Assembly: GCF_000159435.1 (NCBI RefSeq)
Contig: NZ_GG693412.1
Location: 491,356 to 542,347 of the forward strand
Reading direction: 5' to 3'
Length of the DNA stretch: 50,992 nt
Source of the DNA: Limosilactobacillus vaginalis DSM 5837 = ATCC 49540
GTDB taxonomy: Bacteria; Bacillota; Bacilli; Lactobacillales; Lactobacillaceae
Shown: positions 25,420 through 33,567 of the stretch, in pieces
Position numbering within the stretch: the first letter of the stretch is position 1
Layout: every line of letters begins with the position of its first letter
Translations under genes and position numbers: made by a program
Notes under the pieces: generated by a model
What the model was told of the DNA's origin: nothing
Database searches by the model: none
What the model saw: the letters and a program-made list of their open reading frames with translations, nothing else

Positions 25420-26637
25420 ATGTCAAAGAAATATACTATTGAGATTCCGGAATCTGCAATGAAGAAAACGGGATTCACAGCAAATGAACAACTAGAACTA
25501 AATGTTAACCATAATGAAATTACGATTAGGCCGTCACGAGTAACAGATCAGTTGCCAAAAATTAGATTGTATTGGTATATTTTGCCAGCATTGGTTTTAA
25601 CAATTGTCTTTTTTGCTTTCTGCCGTAACCAGCACATGAAGACAGTCCCAATTACTGGTGACTATTCGATTGCTTATGGTTCGATGCTATTAAGCTTGGT
25701 AAGCGGCTTGCTTGTTTTTGTGATTACCTTTATTGTCACAAAATTGCAAAATAATGGGCCAACGAGAAATATTTATTGGCGAAGCTTACCAGTAATTACA
25801 ATTGCTTATGGATTAATTATTGCCTTTTCATTTTCAGCCTTTTTCTTGTTATTAGAGAAGCTATTTACAGATGCTCGATTCGATATTTATACTTCGACAA
25901 CCTTTGTTTTTGTGATTATTGCCGCTATTAATTACTTGACAATTAATCTTGCGTTAACCCTCTCTTCGGCAATTATTACTAACTTGTTGACGATAATGAT
26001 CATTGGCGGAATGCTATTTTCGATGTTAACTAATTCCACTCGCGATTGGTGGAAATATAACTTTAGCTTTTTGGGAACCTCACAAAACTCAGCGAACTTA
26101 CAGTTTAACGTGACCTTAATATTTTCGGGACTACTAATGATGGCGTTAGTTGATTATCTTTTTGTTAATCTCCAACAAAAGTATCCGGGAATTAAAACTC
26201 AATTGTTACGGTGGCTATTGTATGGTGAAGCAGCTTGTATCGCAGCAATTGGCTTATTCCCTAACGATCCCAAATTTCATGTTCTGCATGACCGAATTTC
26301 AATGTGGTTAGTTTATATTATGTTAATTTTGATTGTTGCTATTCGCTGGATTCTTGCAGAAGTTACCAGACAATTCTTAGTCACTTCTTACGTGATTGGG
26401 GCGGTAATGGGAGCAGAATATATTGTCTTTAAACTGGCTAATTATTTGTCGTTAACGGCATTTGAACTGATCGAATTTGCTCTTTCATTTTCTTGGTTAT
26501 TGCTGTTACTACAAAATATTGAAAACCTTGCTCAATATGGCGAACAGCTATTTCTTGTTAAAATAAAAAATAATTCAACAGAAGACGAGACACTAGTCGG
26601 AACAGAAAAGCAGCCTCAGGATGAAGCCAAGCGCTAA
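25420..26637 (+). CDS. Membrane protein with N-terminal AbrB/MazE-like domain fused to DUF998
   Basis: About 405 residues. The first 45 resemble a swapped-hairpin AbrB/MazE DNA-binding domain: KKYTIEIPESAMKKTGFTAN followed by EQLELNVNHNEITIRPS. The rest is a polytopic membrane domain with about nine or ten hydrophobic segments. It carries the DUF998-like AAIGLFPNDPKFHVLHDRIS, which has the conserved glycine/proline and histidine. The charged C-terminal tail is cytoplasmic by prediction. Function is unknown; the fusion suggests a membrane-tethered regulator, or reuse of the hairpin domain for dimerisation. ATG 25420 with GGGAGAG is preferred over TTG 25408, which overlaps that site. Its last 45 nt overlap the convergent comC gene. 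Confidence 0.72.
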   Translation: MSKKYTIEIPESAMKKTGFTANEQLELNVNHNEITIRPSRVTDQLPKIRLYWYILPALVLTIVFFAFCRNQHMKTVPITGDYSIAYGSMLLSLVSGLLVFVITFIVTKLQNNGPTRNIYWRSLPVITIAYGLIIAFSFSAFFLLLEKLFTDARFDIYTSTTFVFVIIAAINYLTINLALTLSSAIITNLLTIMIIGGMLFSMLTNSTRDWWKYNFSFLGTSQNSANLQFNVTLIFSGLLMMALVDYLFVNLQQKYPGIKTQLLRWLLYGEAACIAAIGLFPNDPKFHVLHDRISMWLVYIMLILIVAIRWILAEVTRQFLVTSYVIGAVMGAEYIVFKLANYLSLTAFELIEFALSFSWLLLLLQNIENLAQYGEQLFLVKIKNNSTEDETLVGTEKQPQDEAKR

Positions 26638-27279
26638 TCCAGGAATGAGGGGCACCTTGCTGTTCCTTTTTATTAAGGCTGGAATTAGTGTTAGCAGGCA
26701 GCCAATTAAAACAATTTGTGCTGTTAATTCCCAGCCCCCTATTAAGTCGGTTACAAGGATGAATTCAATATCGCCTGTTCCCAGCCCCTTGGTAATATGC
26801 TGTAATCCCAAAAGAAAGAGTCCGATTATAACTAACTCAACCGTGACTTTGCCGATTGATAATGATTGGCGGGGAAGAACTAAAAGAAGGGGAAGCAACC
26901 CAATTAATGCGATTGGGTAGATTACCTGGCTAACGAAATCGGTTGTTGAAAGGTATAAAAGTGTAAGAATAACAATGGCAAAGATCAGGTTATGGTACCA
27001 GGAGGAAGTGAACGTCCAAGCCGTGACGAGAATAATCGTGAGTTCTGATAACGGAAAGAATGGTGAAATCTTGGCGTCACACCAATGGCAATGTCCCCGT
27101 TGAATGATAAAGCCCAGGATGGGAATAAGTTGCCACCAACTGAGAGGATGATGGCAATTATCACAAACAGAATGCTTTGGCGACCATGGCAATTGGTTAT
27201 TAAGCTGCCGCTGACCACAGAGGGTAACAAAAGAAGCCAGGGTAGTAAGAATGGCACAATTAATAAATGTAAAAAACAT
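26593..27279 (-). CDS. comC: Type IV prepilin peptidase, competence protein ComC/PilD family
   Basis: About 228 residues with seven or eight hydrophobic segments. The N-terminal zinc-type tetracysteine motif is present (CDNCHHP and CHWCDAK), as in PilD-like A24 peptidases. The catalytic aspartates fit LLYLSTTDFVSQ and the G-x-G-D motif GTGDIEF. It should cleave prepilin leaders of ComG-type competence pseudopilins and methylate the new N-terminus. The first ATG (27288) lies directly against GGAG; the ATG at 27279 has 9-nt spacing and is preferred. The gene is isolated from the comG operon, which is not in this window, and overlaps the preceding gene tail to tail. Confidence 0.87.
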   Translation of the reverse strand: MFFTFINCAILTTLASFVTLCGQRQLNNQLPWSPKHSVCDNCHHPLSWWQLIPILGFIIQRGHCHWCDAKISPFFPLSELTIILVTAWTFTSSWYHNLIFAIVILTLLYLSTTDFVSQVIYPIALIGLLPLLLVLPRQSLSIGKVTVELVIIGLFLLGLQHITKGLGTGDIEFILVTDLIGGWELTAQIVLIGCLLTLIPALIKRNSKVPLIPGLALGFILRLLFCSD

Positions 27280-27362
27280 TAGTATCATCTCCAGAAACTG
27301 TCTCTATAGATCCATAACGTAAAAATCACGAAATGATCTTTAGAAAAGTTAACAAGACCTCG

Positions 27363-27391
27363 TTGACATTAACAGAAGACCGTGATAGTCT
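27363..27391 (+). promoter_or_regulatory. Promoter of the str operon
   Basis: TTGACA, 17 nt, TAGTCT. It leaves a leader of about 145 nt before rpsL. Confidence 0.75.
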
Positions 27392-27396
27392 ATTAA

Positions 27397-27515
27397 AGGT
27401 GCTTTTTATAGCAACGTCGGTGTCTGTCGTTGGGCAGACTTTGCGTCAACGAAGGCACATAATTTAATAACATCCAAGCACTTTTTTTATTCATGAAAAA
27501 GAACCACCTGGATGT
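27397..27515 (+). promoter_or_regulatory. Structured leader of the str operon, possible attenuator
   Basis: AGGTGCTT (27397-27404) can pair over a long range with AAGCACTT (27476-27483), directly followed by a T run, which looks like a terminator. Inside, TCGTTG/CAACGA (27427-27432 and 27447-27452) forms a hairpin, and CAACG at 27412 could compete for it. ACATCCA (27470-27476) can pair with TGGATGT (27509-27515) as an alternative to termination. Confidence 0.5.
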
Positions 27516-27545
27516 GTGGACTTAAAACTAGGAAGGGGAAAAATT

Positions 27546-27965
27546 ATGCCAACCATTAACCAATTGGTACGTAAAGGCCGGAAGAGCCACAAGGGCAAGT
27601 CAAAGTCACCAGCTCTTGGATATGTTTACAACACATTTAAGAAGGAAGAAGTTAAGACTCCATCACCACAAAAGCGTGGAGTTGCTACCCGTGTCGGTAC
27701 TATGACACCTAAGAAGCCTAACTCAGCTTTGCGGAAGTACGCTCGTGTACGTCTTTCAAACTTGATTGAAGTTACTGCTTACATCCCTGGTATTGGTCAC
27801 AACCTCCAAGAACACTCAGTTGTTTTAATTCGTGGTGGTCGTGTTAAGGATTTGCCTGGGGTTCGTTACCACATCGTTCGTGGTACTCTTGATACTGCCG
27901 GTGTTGAAGGACGGATGCAATCACGTTCTAAGTACGGTACCAAGAAGCCTAAGGACAAGAAGTAA
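27546..27965 (+). CDS. rpsL: 30S ribosomal protein S12
   Basis: A 139-residue decoding-centre protein. The start ATG 27546 gives [13 protein letters not shown]; an open frame continues upstream to 27516 but lacks a suitable ribosome-binding site, while AAGGGGAA precedes 27546. The segments [11 protein letters not shown] and KDLPGVRYH, where streptomycin-resistance mutations arise, carry the usual wild-type residues. First gene of the str operon; rpsG follows after 21 nt. Confidence 0.97.
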   Translation: MPTINQLVRKGRKSHKGKSKSPALGYVYNTFKKEEVKTPSPQKRGVATRVGTMTPKKPNSALRKYARVRLSNLIEVTAYIPGIGHNLQEHSVVLIRGGRVKDLPGVRYHIVRGTLDTAGVEGRMQSRSKYGTKKPKDKK

Positions 27966-27986
27966 AATATTAGGAGGGATTAAGTA

Positions 27987-28457
27987 ATGCCACGTAAAGG
28001 ACATGTACAAAAGCGTGAAATTTTACCAGATCCAATGTACAACTCAAAGTTGGTTACCAGCTTGATTGACCACTTGATGATCGATGGTAAGCGCGGAACT
28101 GCTACTAAGATTTTGTATGCAGCATTTGATGAAATTAAGAATGAAACAGGTAACAACCCTGTAGAAGTTTTCGAACAAGCTATGGAAAACGTTATGCCTG
28201 TTCTTGAAGTTAAGGCTCGTCGTGTTGGTGGTTCAAACTACCAAGTTCCAATCGAAGTTCGTCCAGAACGTCGGACCACTTTAGGTCTTCGTTGGATTGT
28301 TCAATACGCACGGTTGCGTGGTGAACACACAATGGTTGAACGTCTTGCACGTGAAATCATCGATGCTTCAAACAACACTGGTGCCTCAGTTAAGAAGCGT
28401 GAAGATACTCACCGTATGGCTGAAGCCAACCGTGCTTTCGCACACTACCGCTGGTAA
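27987..28457 (+). CDS. rpsG: 30S ribosomal protein S7
   Basis: A 156-residue primary 16S rRNA-binding protein of the 30S head. It starts [16 protein letters not shown] and contains [20 protein letters not shown], the conserved RNA-binding stretch. S7 represses the str operon by translational feedback in E. coli; whether this happens here is unknown. A hairpin with a T run separates it from fusA, unlike in many bacteria where the genes are tightly coupled. Confidence 0.97.
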   Translation: MPRKGHVQKREILPDPMYNSKLVTSLIDHLMIDGKRGTATKILYAAFDEIKNETGNNPVEVFEQAMENVMPVLEVKARRVGGSNYQVPIEVRPERRTTLGLRWIVQYARLRGEHTMVERLAREIIDASNNTGASVKKREDTHRMAEANRAFAHYRW

Positions 28458-28499
28458 TCACTGCGAATTGAAACCGGTTGTCTAACCAGTTACAATATA

Positions 28500-28540
28500 G
28501 GGGTGACGTAGATTATTTGAATAACCGTCATCCCTTTTTC
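28500..28540 (+). terminator. Hairpin terminator between rpsG and fusA
   Basis: GGGGTGACG (28500-28508) pairs with CGTCATCCC (28526-28534), followed by T5. It may be leaky, since I see no strong separate fusA promoter. Confidence 0.7.
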
Positions 28541-28595
28541 TAAATAAAGTTTGATTTTGAAATAACCATATTCTGGAAGGAGATACACTTTTAAG

Positions 28596-30680
28596 ATGGC
28601 TAACAAACGTGAATACCCTCTTGACAAGACTCGTAACATCGGTATCATGGCCCACATCGATGCCGGTAAGACGACTGCCACTGAACGGATTCTTTACTAC
28701 ACTGGTAAGATTCACAAGATTGGTGAAACCCACGATGGTGCTTCACAAATGGACTGGATGGATGAAGAAAAGGAACGTGGTATCACTATCACTTCCGCAG
28801 CCACTACTGCCGTTTGGAAGGATTACCGGATTAACATTATCGATACCCCAGGACACGTGGACTTCACTGTCGAAGTTGAACGTGCACTTCGGGTTCTTGA
28901 TGGTGCCGTAACTGTTCTTGATGCCCAAGCCGGGGTTGAACCACAAACCGAAACTGTTTGGCGTCAAGCTGATGACTTTAACGTTCCACGGATTGTGTTT
29001 GCTAACAAGATGGATAAAGTTGGTGCCAACTTTGACTACTCAGTTCAAACTATTAAGGATCGTTTGAACGTTACCCCATTGCCAATCCAAATGCCAATTG
29101 GTGCCGAAGATACTTTCTCTGGTGTCGTTGACTTGGTTAAGATGGTTGCTTATGTTTATGACGAAGATAAGCTTGGTACTAACTGGGACACTGTTGATAT
29201 TCCTGATGATATGAAGGAAGAAGCACAAAAGCGTCACGATGCCTTGATCGAAACCTTAGCTGACATTGATGACAACATCATGGAAAAGTACCTTGAAGGT
29301 GACGAAATTTCCGTTGACGAAATTAAGGCTGCTATTCGTAAGGGTACTTTGGAACAAAAGCTCTTCCCTGTATTAGCTGGTTCAGCTTATAAGGATAAGG
29401 GTATCCAAATGATGCTTGATGCTGTTATTGATTACTTACCATCACCACTTGATGTTAAGCCATTCGTTGCTCACGATGCTGATGGTAATGAAGTTGAATT
29501 GACTGCCGGTGATAATAAGCCATTTGCTGCTTTGGCATTTAAGATTGCTACTGACCCATTCGTTGGTCGTTTAACATTCTTACGGGTTTACACTGGTTCA
29601 CTTCAATCAGGTTCATACGTTCTTAACGCAACTAAGGACAAGCGTGAACGGATTGGTCGTTTGCTTCAAATGCACTCCAACCAACAACACGAAATTCCAG
29701 AAGTATTCTCTGGTGATATTGCTGCTGCTATTGGTTTGAAGAACACTACTACTGGTGATTCATTAACTGATCCTGATCACCCACTTCAACTTGAATCAAT
29801 GGACTTCCCTGACCCAGTTATCCAAGTTTCTGTTGAACCTAAGTCAAAGGCTGACCAAGACAAGATGGACAAGGGTCTCCAAAAGTTGGCTGAAGAAGAT
29901 CCAACCTTTAAGGCTGAAACTAACCCAGAAACTGGTGAAACTTTGATCGCCGGAATGGGTGAACTTCACTTGGACATCATTGTTGAACGTCTCCGTCGTG
30001 AATTCCACGCCGAAGTTACTGTTGGTAAGCCACAAGTTTCCTACCGTGAAGCATTTACTAAGAAGGTATCTGCACAAGGTAAGTTTGTTCGTCAATCTGG
30101 TGGTAAAGGTCAATACGGTGATGTATGGATCGAATTCACACCACTTGAAGAAGGTAAGGGCTTTGAATTCGAAGATGCCATTGTTGGTGGTGTTGTTCCT
30201 CGTGAATTCATTCCTGCCGTTGAACAAGGTTTGAAGGAAGCTATGCAAAACGGTGTATTAGCAGGCTACCCACTTGTTGATATGCACGCTAAGCTTTACG
30301 ATGGTAGTTACCACGAAGTCGACTCTAGTGAAGCCGCCTTCAAGGTTGCTGCATCACTTGCATTAAAGAACGCTGCTAAGAAAGCAGATCCAGTTATCCT
30401 CGAACCTATTATGAAGGTTGACATCGTTGTTCCTGAAGAAAACATGGGTGACGTTATGGGTCAAGTTACTGCTCGTCGTGGTACCATTGATGGTATGGAA
30501 GAACGTGGTAACGCTCAACAAATCCACTCATTTGTTCCACTTTCAGAAATGTTCGGTTATGCTACTGCCCTTCGTTCTGCTACCCAGGGTCGTGGTACCT
30601 TCACTATGACTTTCGATCATTACTCAGCTGTTCCTAAGTCAGTTCAAGAAAAGATCATTAAGGAAAGCGGCAATAACTAA
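28596..30680 (+). CDS. fusA: Translation elongation factor G
   Basis: A 694-residue translocation GTPase. The G1 loop is [10 protein letters not shown]3 is DTPGHVDF and G4 is NKMDK; domains II-V follow at the usual length. It moves tRNAs and mRNA through the ribosome after peptide transfer and takes part in ribosome recycling. The Shine-Dalgarno GGAAGGAG supports the start. In many bacteria tuf follows; here a terminator and a purine-salvage gene follow instead. Codon use is strongly optimised. Confidence 0.98.
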   Translation: MANKREYPLDKTRNIGIMAHIDAGKTTATERILYYTGKIHKIGETHDGASQMDWMDEEKERGITITSAATTAVWKDYRINIIDTPGHVDFTVEVERALRVLDGAVTVLDAQAGVEPQTETVWRQADDFNVPRIVFANKMDKVGANFDYSVQTIKDRLNVTPLPIQMPIGAEDTFSGVVDLVKMVAYVYDEDKLGTNWDTVDIPDDMKEEAQKRHDALIETLADIDDNIMEKYLEGDEISVDEIKAAIRKGTLEQKLFPVLAGSAYKDKGIQMMLDAVIDYLPSPLDVKPFVAHDADGNEVELTAGDNKPFAALAFKIATDPFVGRLTFLRVYTGSLQSGSYVLNATKDKRERIGRLLQMHSNQQHEIPEVFSGDIAAAIGLKNTTTGDSLTDPDHPLQLESMDFPDPVIQVSVEPKSKADQDKMDKGLQKLAEEDPTFKAETNPETGETLIAGMGELHLDIIVERLRREFHAEVTVGKPQVSYREAFTKKVSAQGKFVRQSGGKGQYGDVWIEFTPLEEGKGFEFEDAIVGGVVPREFIPAVEQGLKEAMQNGVLAGYPLVDMHAKLYDGSYHEVDSSEAAFKVAASLALKNAAKKADPVILEPIMKVDIVVPEENMGDVMGQVTARRGTIDGMEERGNAQQIHSFVPLSEMFGYATALRSATQGRGTFTMTFDHYSAVPKSVQEKIIKESGNN

Positions 30681-30706
30681 TCATTATTGTTAATTAACCT
30701 TAGAAG

Positions 30707-30742
30707 GGGCCTGAAGACGAATTAGTCTTCAGGCCCTTTTCC
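30707..30742 (+). terminator. Terminator after fusA
   Basis: A perfect 12-bp stem GGGCCTGAAGAC/GTCTTCAGGCCC with a 6-nt loop, then TTTT. This is the end of the str operon. Confidence 0.9.
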
Positions 30743-30835
30743 TATCCTTTAAATAAAAACGAATTATTAAGTATTTACATTTAAAATAGTTCGTGTTAAC
30801 CTAATGATACAAATTTATTGAAAGGAAATAATTTG

Positions 30836-32176
30836 ATGGAGAACATCGTTATTCACGGAACTTACTTTACATTTAAAAATGTGAATGAAGTAGAATCCCA
30901 TGAAGATCATTTAATTTGTATTGATCGTAGTGGAACCATAACACGAACATTGTCGCCAGTTGATGCTGAGTATTCACAAATACTAAATGATGCTCGACAA
31001 GCGGGGCGATTAATTGAGTTAAAGCCTAACCAATACTTATTACCAGGTTTCATTGATCTTCATGTCCATGCTCCACAATGGCCTCAAGCAGGATTAGCAC
31101 TTGACTTACCGTTGGCCGATTGGTTGAATCACTATACTTTTCCGTTAGAAGCTAAGTTTGCCGATTCTTACTATGCTCGTCGTGTTTATCAAGATTTTGT
31201 CCATCAATTGCTTAGTCATGGTACTACTACTGCAATGATGTTTGGGACGATTCATAACGATGCTAATGTAGAATTAGCACGTCAATCTGTTACACAAGGC
31301 TTACGTGCGTTTGTTGGCCAAGTTGTCATGGATAATCCGGAACAAACACCGGATTATTATCGCAACCAATCATCGGTAAGTGCTCTTCATGCAACGGAGC
31401 AATTTATTAAAGAGATATTTGAATTAGCAAAGAAGACTTCATCAACAGTGGTTCCGGTTATTACACCACGGTTTGTGCCGAGCTGTACGGACGAAGCATT
31501 AACTGGTCTTGGTCAGCTTGCCAAACAGTATGATTTACCGGTTCAGTCTCATTTAAGTGAAAGTAATTGGGAACATGGATACGCAATTAAGCGATTTGGC
31601 ATTCATGATACGGCTGTAATGGATCATTTTCACCTATTAACAGAAAAATCAGTAATGGCTCATGGAACCCAGCTAACTAGTGATGACTTAACGACCCTTC
31701 GCCAAAGAGGAACCACGATTGCCCATTGCCCAATTTCAAATGTTTATTTTGGGAATGGGGTTTTAGCGGTTAAAAAATTGTTAGCCTATGGAAACAGCGT
31801 TGGCTTAGGGAGCGATATTTCAGGGGGCTATTCGCCAAGTCTTTACCATAATATTCGGCAAGCAATTAAGTCTTCACAGATGCTTACGGATGGGGTTGAT
31901 AGTTCGCTAGCAACGGCAACTCGTGGTGTTAAAGACTCACGAATAACAATGGCAAATGCATTTTACTTGGCGACTGTTGGCGGGGCTAAAGCTCTTCAAC
32001 TAAAGGTTGGGAAAATTGCTCCAGGCTTTCAAGCTGACTTTCAGATTGTCAATGGACATCAGCCATTAATGAAACTATCAATTGCTGATGTTTTTCAGCG
32101 ATTAATGTATCAAACCGAACAACAAGATATTCAAAGTGTTTATGTTGCTGGTAAAAGGGTTTATGAAAGAGAGTAG
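30836..32176 (+). CDS. guaD: Guanine deaminase
   Basis: About 446 residues of the amidohydrolase fold; it should hydrolyse guanine to xanthine and ammonia. Metal ligands and signature regions are visible: PGFIDLHVHAPQWPQAG (HxH plus the APQ motif of guanine deaminases), the QSHLSESNWE segment, the AHGTQL histidine and the GLGSDISGGY aspartate. The frame is open from TTG 30818, but AAAGGAA lies between that codon and ATG 30836, so the later start is used. The purine permease gene begins 12 nt downstream, making a two-gene guanine uptake and salvage unit. Confidence 0.92.
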   Translation: MENIVIHGTYFTFKNVNEVESHEDHLICIDRSGTITRTLSPVDAEYSQILNDARQAGRLIELKPNQYLLPGFIDLHVHAPQWPQAGLALDLPLADWLNHYTFPLEAKFADSYYARRVYQDFVHQLLSHGTTTAMMFGTIHNDANVELARQSVTQGLRAFVGQVVMDNPEQTPDYYRNQSSVSALHATEQFIKEIFELAKKTSSTVVPVITPRFVPSCTDEALTGLGQLAKQYDLPVQSHLSESNWEHGYAIKRFGIHDTAVMDHFHLLTEKSVMAHGTQLTSDDLTTLRQRGTTIAHCPISNVYFGNGVLAVKKLLAYGNSVGLGSDISGGYSPSLYHNIRQAIKSSQMLTDGVDSSLATATRGVKDSRITMANAFYLATVGGAKALQLKVGKIAPGFQADFQIVNGHQPLMKLSIADVFQRLMYQTEQQDIQSVYVAGKRVYERE

Positions 32177-32188
32177 GAGGATAACTTA

Positions 32189-33514
32189 ATGGATGAAAAA
32201 GCACAATTATTGATTGGACCCGATGAAAAGGTTCCAACCGGGGAAGCAGTATTACTTGGTTTACAACACGTTTTGGCAATGGACGTTTATGTTCCGCCAA
32301 TTATTCTTGGTGGACTATTGGCAATGGGGGCAGCTGATTCCACGGGATTGCTCCAAGCAACGTTTTTAGCCTGTGGGATTGGTACAATCTTACAAACGGC
32401 TTACTTTATGAAAATGCCCGTTTCTCAAGGACCATCATTCGTTCCCTTAACTGCGGCTGCTGGGGTTGTTCTTGCTATTGGCGGCCTTCATGGTGGTGGG
32501 ATGTCAACATTAATGGGTGCACTACTTGTCGGTGCAATTTTGTTAATCCTGCTTGGGCTAAGCGGCTTCTTCCAAAAAATTATTAACCGTTTAGTTCCAG
32601 CTGTTGTTGGTGGGACAATTATTACTTGCGTTGGTTTATCACTAATTCCTTCAGCATTGAACGATAATATCTTTGAGGCTAAAGGTGATGTTTACCAAAA
32701 CATGGAATTAGCAGGAATTACCGCTGCTATCTTAATTGTTTGTGTAGCAATCAGTATTCGTTTCCCTAAGGTTCAAAAGTTATTTAAGACTGGTTCAATT
32801 GTAATTGCCTTGTTAGTCGGAACTGCAATTAGTGCTTCAATGGGACGTTTTGATGCTTCATCCGTTGCAGCAGCCCCATGGTTTAGTCTTCCTCAACGAA
32901 CAATTTTTCACTGGGGAATCCACTTTGATATGACTGCAATTTTTACCTTCATTATTATTTATGCAATTTTAACTACTGAAACTACCGGGACCTGGTTTGC
33001 AATGGGTGCCGTAACAAATCATGAAATTACTGATAAGCAATGGAACCGGGGAATTATTGGTGAAGGCCTTAGTTGTTTAATTGCTACGATTACCGGGACA
33101 ACACCTGTTACGGGATACTCTACAAATGCTGGAATTATTTCAATCACTGGTGTTGCCAGTAAGATTGTGTTTGTCGCCGCTGGGGTATGGTTCATTATCT
33201 TGGGATTCTGTACAAAGCTTTCAGCCTTTCTTGCAGCTATTCCGGCTCCAGTAATTGGTGGGGTTTTCGCTATCATTACTGTGACAATTATGTTAAATGG
33301 GTTAAATGTTATCCGAAACTTAAAGGTCCGAGAAAGTGACCTCTACATCATCGGATTGCCAATTGTGATTACGATTGCTTTAGTGTTAATTCCGCAAAAA
33401 ATTGTTCATGGGGCACCCCAAATGGTTCAATACCTTCTTGGTTCACCAGTTGCAATGGCAGCAATTACGGCAATTGTTCTTAACCTCATAATGCCAAAGC
33501 GGGCTAAAATTTAA
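32189..33514 (+). CDS. NCS2-family purine permease (guanine/xanthine/uracil superfamily)
   Basis: A 441-residue nucleobase:cation symporter with 12-14 membrane segments. GLQHVLAM in segment 1 contains the conserved Q-H pair, QGPSFVPLTAAAG is typical of the family, ETTGTWFAMG occupies the substrate motif of segment 8, and TPVTGYSTNAGI matches the NCS2 signature around the N-x-G. Its tight coupling to guanine deaminase points to a guanine or xanthine substrate. This is inference, since the family also includes uracil and urate carriers. No purine riboswitch is visible upstream of the pair. Confidence 0.85.
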   Translation: MDEKAQLLIGPDEKVPTGEAVLLGLQHVLAMDVYVPPIILGGLLAMGAADSTGLLQATFLACGIGTILQTAYFMKMPVSQGPSFVPLTAAAGVVLAIGGLHGGGMSTLMGALLVGAILLILLGLSGFFQKIINRLVPAVVGGTIITCVGLSLIPSALNDNIFEAKGDVYQNMELAGITAAILIVCVAISIRFPKVQKLFKTGSIVIALLVGTAISASMGRFDASSVAAAPWFSLPQRTIFHWGIHFDMTAIFTFIIIYAILTTETTGTWFAMGAVTNHEITDKQWNRGIIGEGLSCLIATITGTTPVTGYSTNAGIISITGVASKIVFVAAGVWFIILGFCTKLSAFLAAIPAPVIGGVFAIITVTIMLNGLNVIRNLKVRESDLYIIGLPIVITIALVLIPQKIVHGAPQMVQYLLGSPVAMAAITAIVLNLIMPKRAKI

Positions 33515-33528
33515 TTTATTCTCAAAAA

Positions 33529-33563
33529 GCTCCCTAGCGTCTAAATGACGTTGGGAGCCTTTT
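33529..33563. terminator. Terminator between the purine operon and convergent yfhO
   Basis: GCTCCC-t-AGCGTC pairs with GACGTTGGGAGC around a short loop, with A-rich and T-rich flanks, so it can serve both strands. Confidence 0.8.
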
Positions 33564-33567
33564 CTAG

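Noticed and set aside
29844-30248. A 134-codon frame antisense to fusA
   Set aside because: It is a shadow of fusA; codon bias and conservation belong to the plus strand.
30743-30835. Purine riboswitch upstream of guaD
   Set aside because: The gap is only about 90 nt and lacks the conserved purine-aptamer loops and pairing.
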